NCBI GenBank assembly: GCA_916613615.1 | Contig: OU744726.1 | Coordinates: forward strand, 60,466,987-60,530,986 | Source of the DNA: Steromphala cineraria | Taxonomy: Eukaryota > Mollusca > Gastropoda > Trochida > Trochidae | Direction: 5' to 3' | Length of the DNA: 64,000 bases | In this document: in pieces, positions 36,889-48,556 of the stretch | How positions within the stretch are numbered: the stretch's first letter is position 1 | Layout of the letters: every line of letters starts with the position of its first letter | The notes under the pieces: generated by a model | The model's input: only the letters and a program-made list of their open reading frames with translations | Database searches by the model: none | Told to the model about the DNA's origin: nothing | Position numbers and translations under genes: made by a program

Positions 36889-37249
36889 TTAAAGGGGCAG
36901 TAGCACATTTTTTGAAAAATTTATATTTTTCACTGATTATTGTACGTTGATTCTAAATGTATTATCTTGAAAGCGTCAAAAATCGAATTACACAAACCAA
37001 TCAACCATAGTCAGAGAACAAATTATTAAGATTCGAGTTTCACATAAAGTCCATTGGCGGCCAATTTTGCGTGAATACCTTTAATTCATGTGTAAGAAAA
37101 AGGAATCCCATGGCTGAACTTTACCTTATTTATTTGATTTATAACTGCTTCACTTAGATCAGATACATGGTCTTTCAATTGGAACCATTTACTTTCATTT
37201 TCCTGGCATCACCTTATATTCCCCACAAAAACGTGCTATTGCCCCTTAA
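36889..37249 (-). mobile_element. TTAA MITE, reverse copy (J)
   Basis: TTAAAGGGGCAGTAGCACA to CGTGCTATTGCCCCTTAA, with internal landmarks in reverse order and several small deletions. Confidence 0.85.
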
Positions 37250-37559
37250 ACAGCTTAATGTCAGAAATACCATCCATTTAATTTTACTCGGAAAATATGA
37301 AGGATTACTGACTTGAGCAACATATTAATTAAATCAAATTATTCTTCGCATTTAAATCTAGTTATAAATGTCAATATTAAGAGTGCATCACACGACAAAA
37401 AAGAGCATTCAGCACGGCTAAGCCTATTAAACCATAACAACTACTTTTTATCGAAAAAACTATATGCATTCTAACTTGTTCCTAACTTAAGGAACGACTT
37501 AAGACCTTCTGCTCTTATAAATACTAAGAAGATCTACGAAGAACATAAGAAATATACCA

Positions 37560-37990
37560 TATAGAAGAATATCATAATATTGCTCTAAGATAAAAGTTAC
37601 CTATTACCATGTTCAAGAATGGTATCGTTACTTCAGCAATATATCTGTAACTTCAACCAAACTCAAGGAATAGGCTAGTGTAAGACACACGGATGTCCAT
37701 GAAATATGAATATTATAAAATTGCTCTAGGATAAAAGTTACTTTTTGCCATGCACAAGAATGGTGTCGTGACTTTATCAATATAGCTGTCAGTTTACCAA
37801 ACTCGAGGAATTAGCTTGTATGTGTAAGACACTCCGATGTCCAAGAAATATGAATATTATAAAATTGCTCTAAGATAAAAGTTACTTTTTGCCATGCACA
37901 AGAATGGTATCATGACTTTATCAATATAACTGTCACTTTACCAAACTCAGGGAATAAGCGTGTGTAAGACTTACCGATGTCCAGGAAACA
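37560..37990. repeat. Three tandem units of about 143 bp
   Basis: Units contain ATTGCTCTAAGATAAAAG, CACAAGAATGGT, CTTTATCAATATA, CCAAACTC and GTGTAAGAC...GATGTCCA. Corresponding points lie at 37590, 37731 and 37875. The last unit runs into a possible splice donor on the minus strand. Confidence 0.8.
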
Positions 37991-38350
37991 TGTAGATCCA
38001 TTAACTACGGAGAGATGAGCCGCTTGAATTAATCACAATTAGCCCTCTAACCCAATATATTTCATAGTTCCGCTATGTGCGCACATCCCGTTTGATTAGT
38101 TCAGTGTCCGTAGGCTTGAAACCACGCGATAACGAGATCTGGACGTGATCCTAGAGCAGATGGCTACAATAATCTGTTTACAGTTGTCTCGGTACCGGTA
38201 GAGTAAGAGAGTGAGAGATGTATACAGCGCCAGTGTATTCCTTCTACCCAACCAAACTGTGAGATAGTTACACGGAGAAATTCGATAAAGACTTGCTTGA
38301 TCGCCAACTGCCTATCCTTGCGTAGAGCATCTTGAAATCGCTAGCACGGC
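37975..38350 (-). other. Speculative non-coding first exon of the receptor gene
   Basis: On the minus strand GGACATCG|GTAAGT (junction 37975/37974) is a close match to a splice donor, and the sequence upstream of it is less AT-rich than its surroundings. It lies 5.7 kb upstream of the acceptor at 32254, on the same strand. No coding frame is apparent, so it could only be 5' UTR. There is no direct evidence linking it to the receptor. Confidence 0.15.
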
Positions 38351-40180
38351 GGCCTAGCGACTTGAAGTAATTTGGATTTTAACATGATTAGATTTGGAAA
38401 TTGCTTAAGACTTTTGAGGACTGATTAAGTACTGACTTGGAAATTGGGGGGTTCCGTTCCGGCATGCCAACAAGACATCAATGGGGTTCTTTTTTAGAAC
38501 ACTGTCGTAATCTCTGTTTGAATATTTGCTTAGACCTATTAGTAAACAGACGGTCATCAACTTGAGATCTTCTTCAGCAAAATGCCGAGCAACATTTTGT
38601 CGCTTGTTGATAATTATATTTCCCACTTACGAATTCTTCTTCATCATTAATAATCGAATGTCATGTTCTTTTTGTAGTTTATTCTTATTAAACATTGTTG
38701 ATTGTTGCAATTTCCAACTAGGTTTTGGCAAAACTCAATTTAGGAACGATGAAGCGAACGATTTAAAGATATAGAATATTCATATTATGTAAAAAAGGAC
38801 ATGTCATAAATGATGATTTTGAAGATGCTTTATTACCCAAAAATTGCCAAATTTACACGATGACGTCATTGAATAATTAGATAGCGTTTATAATGGTCTC
38901 CTATCGCAGTGTTTCTCTCCGTTGATGCATCTGTTTGAACTTAACTGGCTAGATTAGCAAACGATATTCAGAGTTAGCTCTGATGGCTTATTTTCGTGTT
39001 GGGCTTAGGAAACAGCTTGTTAGTTCATGTATATTTTAACACGAAGAGGCAACGTTGTGTGATTTAGGCACTGCTTGAATGACCACACAATTTGGTTTTT
39101 GGAACAGATTGGAATAAAAGCTAGCAGTCTGGTGCTCATGCGTAAAAATCCGTTTTGCATTTCGGCATAAACTGAAAAGGTGTTAAGTTGTTTCACACGT
39201 CCAGCAGTATATGATGGGATGTGTCACTTTGTTGCGGAAGTATTCCTGTTTCTGTTTACAGCAGAGCTAACTAACGCTGTTAGTTAAATCACATTTATTG
39301 GCATTGTCGTCTATTAGGCTTCCATGGTATAATCTAATACTGTCTGACAAGTGTCCTAGTATGGAATATTCAAGCTGTGTCCACTTTTCTAAATGTCATT
39401 TTCATTTATATTCATAAGAGGAACCAGCGTAATATACTTGGGTAAATGGTACAGTTAGCTCACTTGCATTATTAAGGAAAATGTGCGTATGTGGAAATTT
39501 GAATTACAAAAGTATATTGCGTTAGCTTAAGTAAGTGACGGGTACATATTATTACAAGCATGAAATACAACATAGAAGGGGATTTGATGGCCTGTTATGC
39601 ATTATGATGAGACTTGTCACGTCATCAGATCGTTAACGTTGAAGAGCTGAAGATAATCAAGTTGAATTCTAGTTGTCGGAAAGTTTTGCAATATGACCCA
39701 TTTGTATTAAATTTTAAAGTTTACAAGTGAAACCCGACTCGGGAATATAAAACCTGCAAAAAGATTTAATATCAAACAACAAAACTTATAACTTATTAAG
39801 AACATGAAACATATTATGAAACATGTATACTGTATTACCATTTTGTACACCTACTGAAATGAAATGAATAAAAAAGACCAAACTTATTAAGAACGAAAGG
39901 CAAAAGCATCATGTAAATCAAGAAATAAAATCTGTTTAAAAACAGGAATGACACTTTGCATGTAAATAGCTAGGTATTAATCGACTTCTCTTGATGAGAC
40001 GACATTTTAATGCGAATTAAATTGTGAAATTCAAACATTAAAACTTGATCATGTTAGCGAGTAAAACAACTAAATATAACGAAACGACTTGAATTTCATC
40101 CAATTGACTTCCCAAGGAGAAGGATATATAATATCAGCTTTAATAATACTTCAGTTCGCAGTCAATCTCTGAGCGCATCT
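38351..40180. other. Non-coding, nothing recognised
   Basis: Overlapping frames at 38405-38774 have no domain signature. Confidence 0.4.
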
Positions 40181-40378
40181 TAATAGACACGGAGTTTATG
40201 TAATAACTGTTATTTGCTTCTCGTAGGCCGTAGATTTCATCAATGATTGGGCTATTCACTAATAATTCCCCGGAGATAGGGAGATAGCGCGGTCGGTGAT
40301 TATAGGAACTGATATGCAAAATGATCTTGACTTTGCTCGTTAATCAGCCAATGCGTGATGCCCGGTGTGTTAAGCGCT
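40181..40378 (+). repeat. Dispersed repeat, copy 1 of a pair with 56585-56750
   Basis: Shares TTTATGTAATAACTGTTATT, TGCTTCTCGT, GAGATAGGGAGATAG, CGGTGATT, CTGATATGC and TTAATCAGCCAA with 56585-56750, in the same order and orientation. No coding potential; family unknown. Confidence 0.7.
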
Positions 40379-40433
40379 GTTGCTTTTATTTAGTTTCGTT
40401 TCCAGACTGTATACTACTATCCTGAATTTTCTT

Positions 40434-40482
40434 TTAAAGGGGCAGTAGCAAGATTTTTTGATAAATAAATCAGGAAATGAAA
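40434..40482 (-). mobile_element. TTAA MITE, end fragment (K)
   Basis: Only the terminus TTAAAGGGGCAGTAGCAAG plus about 30 bp remains. A further decayed family segment (AAAATGGACGCCAGTGG, GATGATTGGGTTG) lies at about 41045-41135. Confidence 0.6.
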
Positions 40483-41167
40483 TGTTCTATTCAAATGGTT
40501 ATACGGAACACTTGTATAGTGTCCCCAATATACTTTATACATCAGTGCATAAAGTTAAGTATTTTATGAAATCTTACTGATCGGAATCAAACACTGCGAG
40601 TGACGTAGTTTCTGTATAGCGCTTTGATATCGATGTTAGAATCAAGGCACGGGTCGAAAATGAAAGTCAAAAGATGTCAGATGTGTCAGGTTTGAAACAT
40701 TGTGGTCTTGTCTTGGGTGACTTTCTTGCTTTTAAAATGATATCTCTGGTATTCAAAAGTTTGAAAAAAGACATACCATAAAGACACACATAAAAATGCG
40801 ATTAAGGATTCCAAAATTCCAAAATCAATCAAATTTGCAAAATTTTATTTACAGTTAAACAATCAGTAGTCAGATATGCATGTAGGTAAGAACAAAGCTT
40901 CAAACCGAAAACTTGTTTATGAGCTGCTGTCGTTTGAAGGTTGTATGGGTAAATGATATTACTACTTCAGTGTTAACTTCTTTTGAGTAGCGTACATTTT
41001 ACATATTGAAAGACCATGGTTTTAAGCAGTTCTAAGATAACTTAACTATGTTTAGTTTAGCTTCACAAAAATGGACGCCAGTGGACTTGATGAAACTTTC
41101 TACCACTACGATGATTGGGTTGATTAATGATATGGATGACCTCCTGAGGAAATGGCAAGTGCCAATA

Positions 41168-41434
41168 TTAAAGGGACAGCAGCATGTTTTTTTAAATTTT
41201 ATATTTTAAAATTTTCACTGATAATTGCACGTTAATGGCTTATGCCTAGTGCCTAATGCCTAATGTATCATTTTGATAGTGTCAAAAATCTCATTTAACA
41301 AACAAGTCATCCTTTTGTAGAGAACAAATCATTAAGATTCACATACAGTCCATTGGCGGCCTTAATTCATTTTGTTAGAAAATAGAATCGTATGGCTGAA
41401 CTTGACATTAAATGTGTTATTCATTACTGTTTGA
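41168..41434 (-). mobile_element. TTAA MITE, first part of a split copy (L)
   Basis: Starts TTAAAGGGACAGCAGCATG and runs in reverse orientation to ATTCATTACTGTTTGAG, where a LINE fragment is inserted. A small duplication (GCCTAGTGCCTAATGCCTAA) lies near 41255. Confidence 0.75.
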
Positions 41435-42273
41435 GTTTTCTATCAGTTTGAAAATTTGCTGCTAATAAGGTCATACTTGGAGAAACAGGCCGGTACCATA
41501 TCCATATCGAGAGTCAAATGAGAGTTATTAAATTTTGGATTAAACTTTTAAGAATGCTAGAGTATAGACTACCGTATCAATCTTATCAAATGTTATTAGC
41601 CTTAGATAATCGCGGAAAGCATTCATGGGCTGCTGGTGTAAGAAATATGCTGTTTGTCAGCGGATTTTCCTATGTATGGATTAATCAGGATGTTGGTGAT
41701 AAACAATTATTTCTGGCAATGTTTAAACAACGTTTAAAAGATATTTTTATACAAAGGTGGTATGAATCACTTGACGCGTCCACTTATTTAGCTCATTATT
41801 CCCATTGCAAATCAATATTTGGGCCAGAAAAATACATAAGTGCCCTCAACGATAAGTCTCTTTTAAGTAGTTTATGTAAATTTAGAATTTCTCTTCATTC
41901 CCTTAAGATTCAATCCTTTAGAAAGGATAATCATACTTTAAACGATTTAACATGTTCATACTGCTCCTCGGGCGAAACGGAGGATGAAGCTCATATTTTT
42001 TTAGTTTGTAAAGCCTTCTCTGAATGTAGAAATAAATTTTTGAAATGTGTTAATGCCAATCCACAAACGATGTACAATCTGCTAAATTCAACTAATCCTA
42101 AAGTTATTTATGATGTTGCAACTTATGTGAAACAATTAATGTACAATATGAAATCTTATGTCAAGTCTTTAATGTCACGTGACCAACAACGATAACTGTA
42201 AATTCAACTGTACTTTGGGCCAACGAGCCTTTTATACTGAATAAACATGTCTATCTGTCTGTCTGTCTGTCTG
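41435..42273 (+). mobile_element. 5'-truncated LINE with a (TCTG)n tail, inserted in a MITE
   Basis: The C-terminal coding part of a non-LTR retrotransposon is followed by a short 3' UTR with an AATAAA-like signal (GAATAAAC) and a TCTG microsatellite tail at 42254-42273. Severe 5' truncation and a simple-repeat tail are usual products of target-primed reverse transcription. The flanks TGTTTGAG and TGTTTAG may be a decayed target duplication. Confidence 0.8.
41437..42195 (+). pseudogene. Non-LTR retrotransposon ORF2 C-terminal remnant
   Basis: The frame is related over its whole length to the C-terminal part of the ORF at 46424-48511: VILGETGRY matches VLIYGECGRF, VIKFWIKL matches VIKYWIKL, and QRLKDIFIQRW matches QRLKDIYLQTW. 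It ends in the CxxC...H...C zinc-binding pattern (CSYC, EAHIFLVC) found after the reverse transcriptase domain of many such elements. An in-frame TGA at 41449 and the loss of the reverse transcriptase core make it dead. The open part from Met 41518 is 225 codons. Confidence 0.85.
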
Positions 42274-42367
42274 TGTTTAGATACATCGTCTTTCAATTCG
42301 AACCATTTACTTCTTTTTCTTTACACCACCTTATATTCCCCTTTAACACGTGCTACTTCGCTTTTAA
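42274..42367 (-). mobile_element. TTAA MITE, second part of split copy (L)
   Basis: Resumes at about GTTTAGATACATCGTC and ends CACCTTATATTCCCC...TTTTAATG. A second decayed terminus (CTTGCTACTGTCTCTTTAA) follows at about 42385-42413. Confidence 0.7.
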
Positions 42368-42413
42368 TGTTTAATGGAATACGTTTTAAAATTACTTGCT
42401 ACTGTCTCTTTAA

Positions 42414-43878
42414 CAATTTGGTTTCTAACCGTGTAAGGCGTGGACGCATCAGTTAGAACTTACTCAAAACACTTATCACCTTCCCTAACATGAAAAAGGT
42501 ATGTATTTCTTCAAATGTTAAAGATTGGCCGGTCAACGTAACATGTCATTGGTAATAATAAGAATAACACTACCTTAAATAAATTACGCTGTTCCTTTCA
42601 CGTAATAAAGCCCGTGCCTTCGATGAACAAACGGAAAATGGTATCAGATACTTTTCAAATAACTTACAGGGATGTTTATTAAGCTTTTTATTTTGAATAA
42701 TACAGACAATGTTCTAAAGGCACTTTTTTAAAAAGACCCGGCATATTCATTATCGTTTTTCGCATTTAGCAGCATTGTATGTGATGCACCTACATGTACA
42801 TGTATTTGGATATTGTCAAAAAATAAATATCATTTTAGAAATTAAGCTAAAACGCAGCAAACTGTCATCACGGAAGTTTTGATAATTTACAGCCAAACCA
42901 TGGGATAATTAGCAACAGCACTGCCTTACTAAGGCAGAATAGTGAAAGAACAACTATATGCTGATTATATAAAGCAATCTCAATACACTAAAAATGTAAG
43001 GTATTAATGTTAATTGATTAACAAACAACATGCTACCTATAACGCGAATAATATAGGTGTCGATGTCGCCATGATATGACCGGAAGAGAGGCCTTAAGTT
43101 CAGCATGTGGCCTCAATGCTGACAAGCCTTTATTTAAAACAAATAATGAATATACTTTTGGGTAAATTAACATTAAACCGTAAGTGAGTTCGAACTTTCT
43201 TTTATCTAAAAAGCATGTCACTATTCCTTTAAAGATCTTTGCGCCTTCAGCATAGCCCACTTTGTGTTCTGTCGCGTCCGCCCTGGATATAACCAAAGCT
43301 GAATCCCTTGACAAGTTTCAGCAACATACGATCTCAAAAGGAGATCAAACGGACAGTTTTCTCAAATGCACAGTGGTCTTTGACCAACTGTAAATCCATT
43401 ACACTCCCTGGACAATTAGACAGTTTATAGAAAGTCACAACCGCCTTACACAAGATCAATGGTCTATTCTAACAGACCTCAGGGAAATCTTACGTATCCG
43501 TGCTTTAATTATTGTTAAAGTTTCCCGATACAATAGTTAACCTTTTCTGTATTGTAAATCTAGCTTTTACCCACAGGACATTGGGAATAATCAACTAAAA
43601 TGTTACAACAAACAATAATCAAGTAGACATGCAATGTAGTATATCCTCTCCTTAAATCTAAAGTCATCTTCAATAGTCGTATGTTGTGCCCCAAAAACTC
43701 GTCAATATCTCAGAGAAAATCGTCATTATCTATAACAAAACGTCAATATTTGGTTGTCAGTAGTCAATTACATCGCAGCCATCAGAACCACGCGCATCTC
43801 GAGTTGCACGTGTAGATGTCATTTTCACTGAAATGCGGGCTGCACGTGCCACGGGTTGCCTGCAGTTGAATTGGTACA
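42414..43878. other. Non-coding, nothing recognised
   Basis: No exon or repeat recognised. The 93-codon minus frame at 43033-43314 has no domain signature. Confidence 0.4.
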
Positions 43879-44328
43879 CATTGGGGCTGCGTTCGTTTTG
43901 CACAGAGTGTGTCGCACGAGCGATGAAATTCCAAATCGAACGACCATAGTGTCATTCTCGTGTGCACTCTAGAGTCACTCAATGCCCCTCCTGCTAAATC
44001 GGGGAGGGAGGTCGTGAGAGTAACGGAAGTACGTCAATTGACACGGTGTATATACTGGCTTACTTCAATATATGTCTGTTTTTAAAAAATCGCAACAATC
44101 CGATGTGAGGTATAGGAAAACTATAACATATCGTTGATTTTAAAGACTATGTGTTGTTAGAATTTAACTGATTAAATGTTTGCGATCAATTCAATTTGTT
44201 TGCCATATTTGTTTACAGCCAGGCAACCAAGTGCGACACTCGATGAAGCATAAAAGTCGTTCGCTCTTAGTGCCATCCGAGCATGCGCAAGATTACACTC
44301 GAGTGAGTCAAAACGAACGCAGCCTGTG
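43879..44328. mobile_element. Possible hAT-type MITE
   Basis: The ends GGCTGCGTTCGTTTTG (43885-43900) and CAAAACGAACGCAGCC (44309-44324) are exact reverse complements. The flanking CA and TG would fit CAGGG-type hAT termini, but no 8-bp target duplication was seen. The interior is non-coding. Confidence 0.45.
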
Positions 44329-45060
44329 AGAGAACAAGCTTCCAGAGGAAAGTAAAATGGAGATTTTTGTTCAAATCTATATAACAGTTGGGTTTTTAAA
44401 AATTATATCTAAAAACCAATTTTCACCGTTCACACACACATTTTCATCAGAATAGAAACATGATTAGTGTTGTAGTCTCATATTAGTGACACGGGTATAA
44501 ATGAAACAATGATGAACAGGAAACATGGGAGTAAGTGCACTAAAAATGAATGTTAAAAGCGTTTTGATATATAGCATAGTTTCATTATAGTTATATACAG
44601 ATATAGATTGCCTTACACCGGGTACGCAACACAATGAATTTCGAGTTTTTGATCGTTCTACGTCATTAATGAAGAGAAATACTTTCAAATACAAGTAAAA
44701 ATGCTTAACATGTTCATATTGCAAAACATTTGAAAACACCTTTTAAAACGTCACTATCAGCTATGAGTGCGATAAAAACCTGCAACGATGTTGTCACTGA
44801 AATTTGCACTTGTCACGAATGAAAACGTAAGAATAGTAGTTTATAACATGCTGTAAACACAAGTAAATCACGTTCAATATCATATAAAGTATGTATAATA
44901 AGGAACATACGATAGATGTATAGATTATAGTAAATATAACAACTCGTTTTATCGGCCCCTACTGAGATTAGAGCTTTGCATTAAAGATACTTTTCGACTT
45001 CGAAATAATTTCGAGGCGAGAAATGACACGTTTTCCTTTCCTATAAAGTCATGTATTTTA
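44329..45060. other. Non-coding, nothing recognised
   Basis: AT-rich. The minus frame at 44464-44739 is unremarkable. Confidence 0.4.
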
Positions 45061-45149
45061 GCATTCTCTATAATCCAGAGTTTACGTTCCGATAATATCT
45101 CCAATTACATGTAGTTATCGAAACCTAAACTCTGGATAACCGAGAATGG
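45061..45149. repeat. Short inverted-repeat element
   Basis: CATTCTC...TCCAGAGTTTA and TAAACTCTGGA...GAGAATG form 23-bp arms with a few central mismatches, about 89 bp in all. Confidence 0.55.
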
Positions 45150-45800
45150 TATTTTAGGGCATTAAGAATAAGAATTAAGATTTCAAATTTCAAGTTTGTT
45201 CAAAAAGAGAAATAATCGCCAAAAAGCATATTATACTGAACCATTTTCCCCTATTACCGTTAACACTAAAGTTCTTCATTTACGCAAAAGCGAGTGTATT
45301 AATCTGTTAAATAAGCGAGAACTTGCACAAATGAGTAAAATTTAAGTTGATGGATGTTTATTTGCATTCATATGACATGCAATTTGCTGTGCTTATCGCA
45401 GTGAAGACATTTCTTAAACACAATTGGATGAAATAGATAACATAAGGGTGTGTCATCACCAGTTTTATGGCTTTAAAAAATGAAACCTTTTAAGTATTAA
45501 GCATACGAGCAATAAAATCACCATTGTTAACAAGGGTTGTAACTTAACAAAGTGCCAGTTTTCCCATCTTTGTATAGCTAGTCCGATCGAACAAAAAAAT
45601 AATCGTTTGAATCTGGGTTAAATAAATAAACGAAGTGAACATATTATGTACTTATAGGGATGACTTGAGCTCCGTAGCATTGTGAAAACGAAGCAGATAT
45701 TGCTGATTTTTTACTGCAGAATTGGGAATTCAATCGTCCTTAACATTATCGTACACAATGTATACCCAAAAGTTAATCGAAATAGTTTGAACTGATAAAA

Positions 45801-45930
45801 TAAGTAACAAGGGGTCCAGTTATCGAAAACACCATATTTCATTTTCTCTACAACAAAAACTTTTCTCTCTTCACAATTTCTATTAAAGTGACGAACAGCT
45901 TTAAATACAAGACATTTGCTCTTTTTAAAT
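45801..45930 (+). repeat. Dispersed repeat fragment (shared with 50.6 and 54.5 kb)
   Basis: AAGGGGTCCAG, CATTTTCTCTACAACAAAA and GACGAACAGCTTTAAATA align in order with copies at about 50600 and 54510. Confidence 0.45.
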
Positions 45931-46279
45931 ACGAAAATTGCATATTACACTATTACACGTCTACTTTATAGATTTTCTTCAAGTCGTATGCTGTTAGTAT
46001 TGATAAGCAATAAAACAACCAAATTAAATTAGTCAAATAAAAGCAACATCGACTTACATTTGTCACATTTATGACATACCATCATATTTCTTTGGGCGCA
46101 TTTTCAGTCATGATGTTGTTCCTTGAGCGTAGATGTTGCAAATGACATTCAAATTACGTGATTGCTTTTTATAAGTCGTCATTAGGTAAAAACTCGTCAA
46201 AAGTTAACAGGGACGTGTATTGCGAGGTTCACGTGCAAGTTGTGCGTTGACTCAAACCGGTTTCAATTAAGGTTTAAGT
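45931..46279. other. Non-coding, nothing recognised
   Basis: AT-rich, without recognised features. Confidence 0.35.
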
Positions 46280-46309
46280 AGAATAGACTCCGAAAACTCG
46301 TGATTAGTT
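46280..46309. repeat. Left arm of an inverted repeat flanking the LINE
   Basis: The core GACTCCGAAAACTCGTGATT (from 46286) plus AGTT makes 24 bp that are the exact reverse complement of 48527-48550. With one mismatch the match extends to about 30 bp. Confidence 0.85.
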
Positions 46310-48526
46310 CAATCAATCAATCTTTATTCGGTACTTAAAAGGCCTCAGGCCTATAGTACATTCAGTATATACATATTAGCGTATTTACACATTCATTTGA
46401 TATATAAAGACAATACATAGCATTTAGTTTGGTAGTACATTTTTGCGATACAACATTGCATAATAAATAAACATAGACAGGTTTTGAACAACAAAACGAA
46501 TTTTACTATTTAACAAGGATGATAATTTTGACTCGTTTGGATGGACATAATAAAATTCATTAATGTATTTAGAGCGAATGCTATTATACATGGGGCATAT
46601 AAGAAGAAAGTGGTATTCATTTTCAATTACATTTAGGTTACAGAGCTTACATAGTCTAAATTCTCTTTTGGTGTTTGTATATCTACCTTGTTCGATTTCT
46701 AAATCATGGGATGAACAACGAAATCTTGCTAAACATATTCTAAACTTTTTTACATTTAAACAAGACAAATAAAATTCGGTATTAAAATAAGTCTTAAACA
46801 ATATATAGGAGTCACATTTTCGTGATAGATTGGTTTTTTCTTTCCATGTCTGCAAATATATATCTTTGAGTCTCTGGGCGAATTGATGAATAAAATATGT
46901 ATGAATACCAGTATCTTGGTTGAACCAAACATTTCCGAATCCAGTAGAAAATAAAATATTCTTTACATCTGTAACCCAGTATTTTTGTCCATTTCTATCA
47001 TATAAAAGCATCATATTATAACATTTCCTTGGTAACCGAGAAGATGGCATGTATACTAATTTAATCCAATATTTAATAACCTTAACATATGAAGTTAAAT
47101 ACAAAGGGAATCTGCCACATTCCCCGTAGATCAATACGTTTGGTGTGTTTTGTTTAACTCTGAGGAACGATTTACATGCGAATAAGTGTATTCTCTCTAA
47201 ATGGGCGAAATGGTTTAGACCCCAGATTTCTGCTCCATATAACAATATAGGACTTATTTTTACATCAAATATTTTGAAAAACGAAGTGAAATTAAGATCT
47301 CCCAGAATATGCAGTTGTCTTAATATTCCTATCAACACTTTATGAGCCTGTACTGATGCATATTTGGTATGTGTTTGCCAAGATAATTGATTTGTAAAGT
47401 GCACACCCAAGTACTTATATGCATTTGTTGTTTCTATTTGACAGCCTCTATAAAACCATTTTTCATTTTTCGATAATTTCCCACCATTCTTAAACACGAT
47501 TATTTTAGTTTTGTCCATATTAACATTTAATTTTGATTGTTCACAATAATATTCTAATTCATATATCTGTTTCTGGAGGCCACCTACAGTACTAGAAAAC
47601 ATAACAATATCGTCTGCAAAAAGAAGAAGAAAAAGTTGAAATAAGTCTGGATGTAATTGTATTCCGTTTACGCAATTATTCTCAATTTGTACTGGCAAAT
47701 CGTTGATAAAGAAAGAAAATAAAAAAGGACTCAGTACACATCCTTGTCTAACACCAACTTGAATATCAAAGCATGGTGAAAACTCATGGTTATTTCTAAT
47801 ACATGTTTTAACATTTTCGTACATATTTCGTAAAAGATTATTCATTTTCAAACTTATAACATTTGAGTTTAAAAGATTCCAGAGTTTATTTCTATGTACA
47901 GAATCGAAAGCTTTTGCGAAGTTTACAAAAAGAGCATAAAATTTACCACCTTTGGAATTTAGGTATCTTTGTATAATACTTTGCAAGATAAACATGTTAT
48001 CTATGGTTGTGTATCCCTGTCTAAAACCTGCCTGCGATTCATTAATTTTATCCATAGAGTCACTCCAATATAATAGTCTCTTATTGAGGATAGAGGTAAA
48101 TATCTTACTGAATATGCTTAAGAGTGTAATACCTCTATAATTATTCATATTGTTCAAATCGCCATTTTTATGTAAAGGAACTATAATTCCAACAGACCAC
48201 GCTTTAGGAAAATATCCTTTTTCTAGTATTAGGTTGAAGACTAGTTCTAGATATGGAACTATGAGATCAGCTGAATATTTGAATAGTTCTGGTATTACCT
48301 TGTCTAAGCCTGGAGATTTCTTAAGCTTTAAATTATTAATACTGTTTAGGATTTCTTCTCTGGTAATTGGGGAATCAAGTATCTCTTCTGTAAGTGCATG
48401 GTTTGGATCTATGTTCAGTGTATTTTCCTCTACGTCAAAAGGGTCATTGTTATCAATGACATCTATTTCGTCATCAAATGTAAATAGACTTTTGAAGTAA
48501 TCGCCCTCAGACTAAACCCCGTGCAC
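46310..48526 (-). mobile_element. 5'-truncated non-LTR retrotransposon (LINE)
   Basis: Read on the minus strand: a truncated ORF2 (48511-46424), about 110 bp of 3' UTR with AGGCCTGAGGCCTTTTAAG, the signal AATAAA, and a (TTGA)n tail at 46310-46325. The first open reading frame, the endonuclease domain and the start of the reverse transcriptase domain are missing. The element sits exactly between two arms of an inverted repeat instead of direct target duplications. The clade is not assigned. Confidence 0.85.
46424..48511 (-). pseudogene. Reverse transcriptase of a non-LTR retrotransposon, 5'-truncated, motif A altered
   Basis: The open frame runs 695 codons after a TAG at 48514-48512; the first Met is at 48157, and residue numbers here count from it. 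Upstream of Met are SPGLDKVIPELFKYS and WSVGIIVPLHKNGD. Then come NNYRGITLLS (5-14), ESQAGFRQGYTTIDN (40-54), GVRQGCVLSPFLFSFFINDL (135-154) and the catalytic FADD (180-183). Motif A reads LFVNFAKAFDSV (76-87): the position that is usually Asp is Asn79 (codon AAC at 47923-47921), so the enzyme is probably inactive. The C-terminus carries a zinc-binding pattern, CKLC...YHFLLIC, as in the copy at 41.4-42.2 kb. In a complete element this protein would copy RNA into DNA at a nicked target. Confidence 0.9.
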
Positions 48527-48556
48527 AACTAATCACGAGTTTTCGGAGTCAATTCT
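48527..48556. repeat. Right arm of the inverted repeat flanking the LINE
   Basis: AACTAATCACGAGTTTTCGG followed by AGTC is the reverse complement of 46286-46309. AATTCT beyond it extends the match with one mismatch. Confidence 0.85.

Noticed and set aside
48150..48500. 116-codon plus-strand frame
   Set aside because: It is the antisense shadow of the LINE reverse transcriptase, which continues upstream to 48511 on the minus strand.
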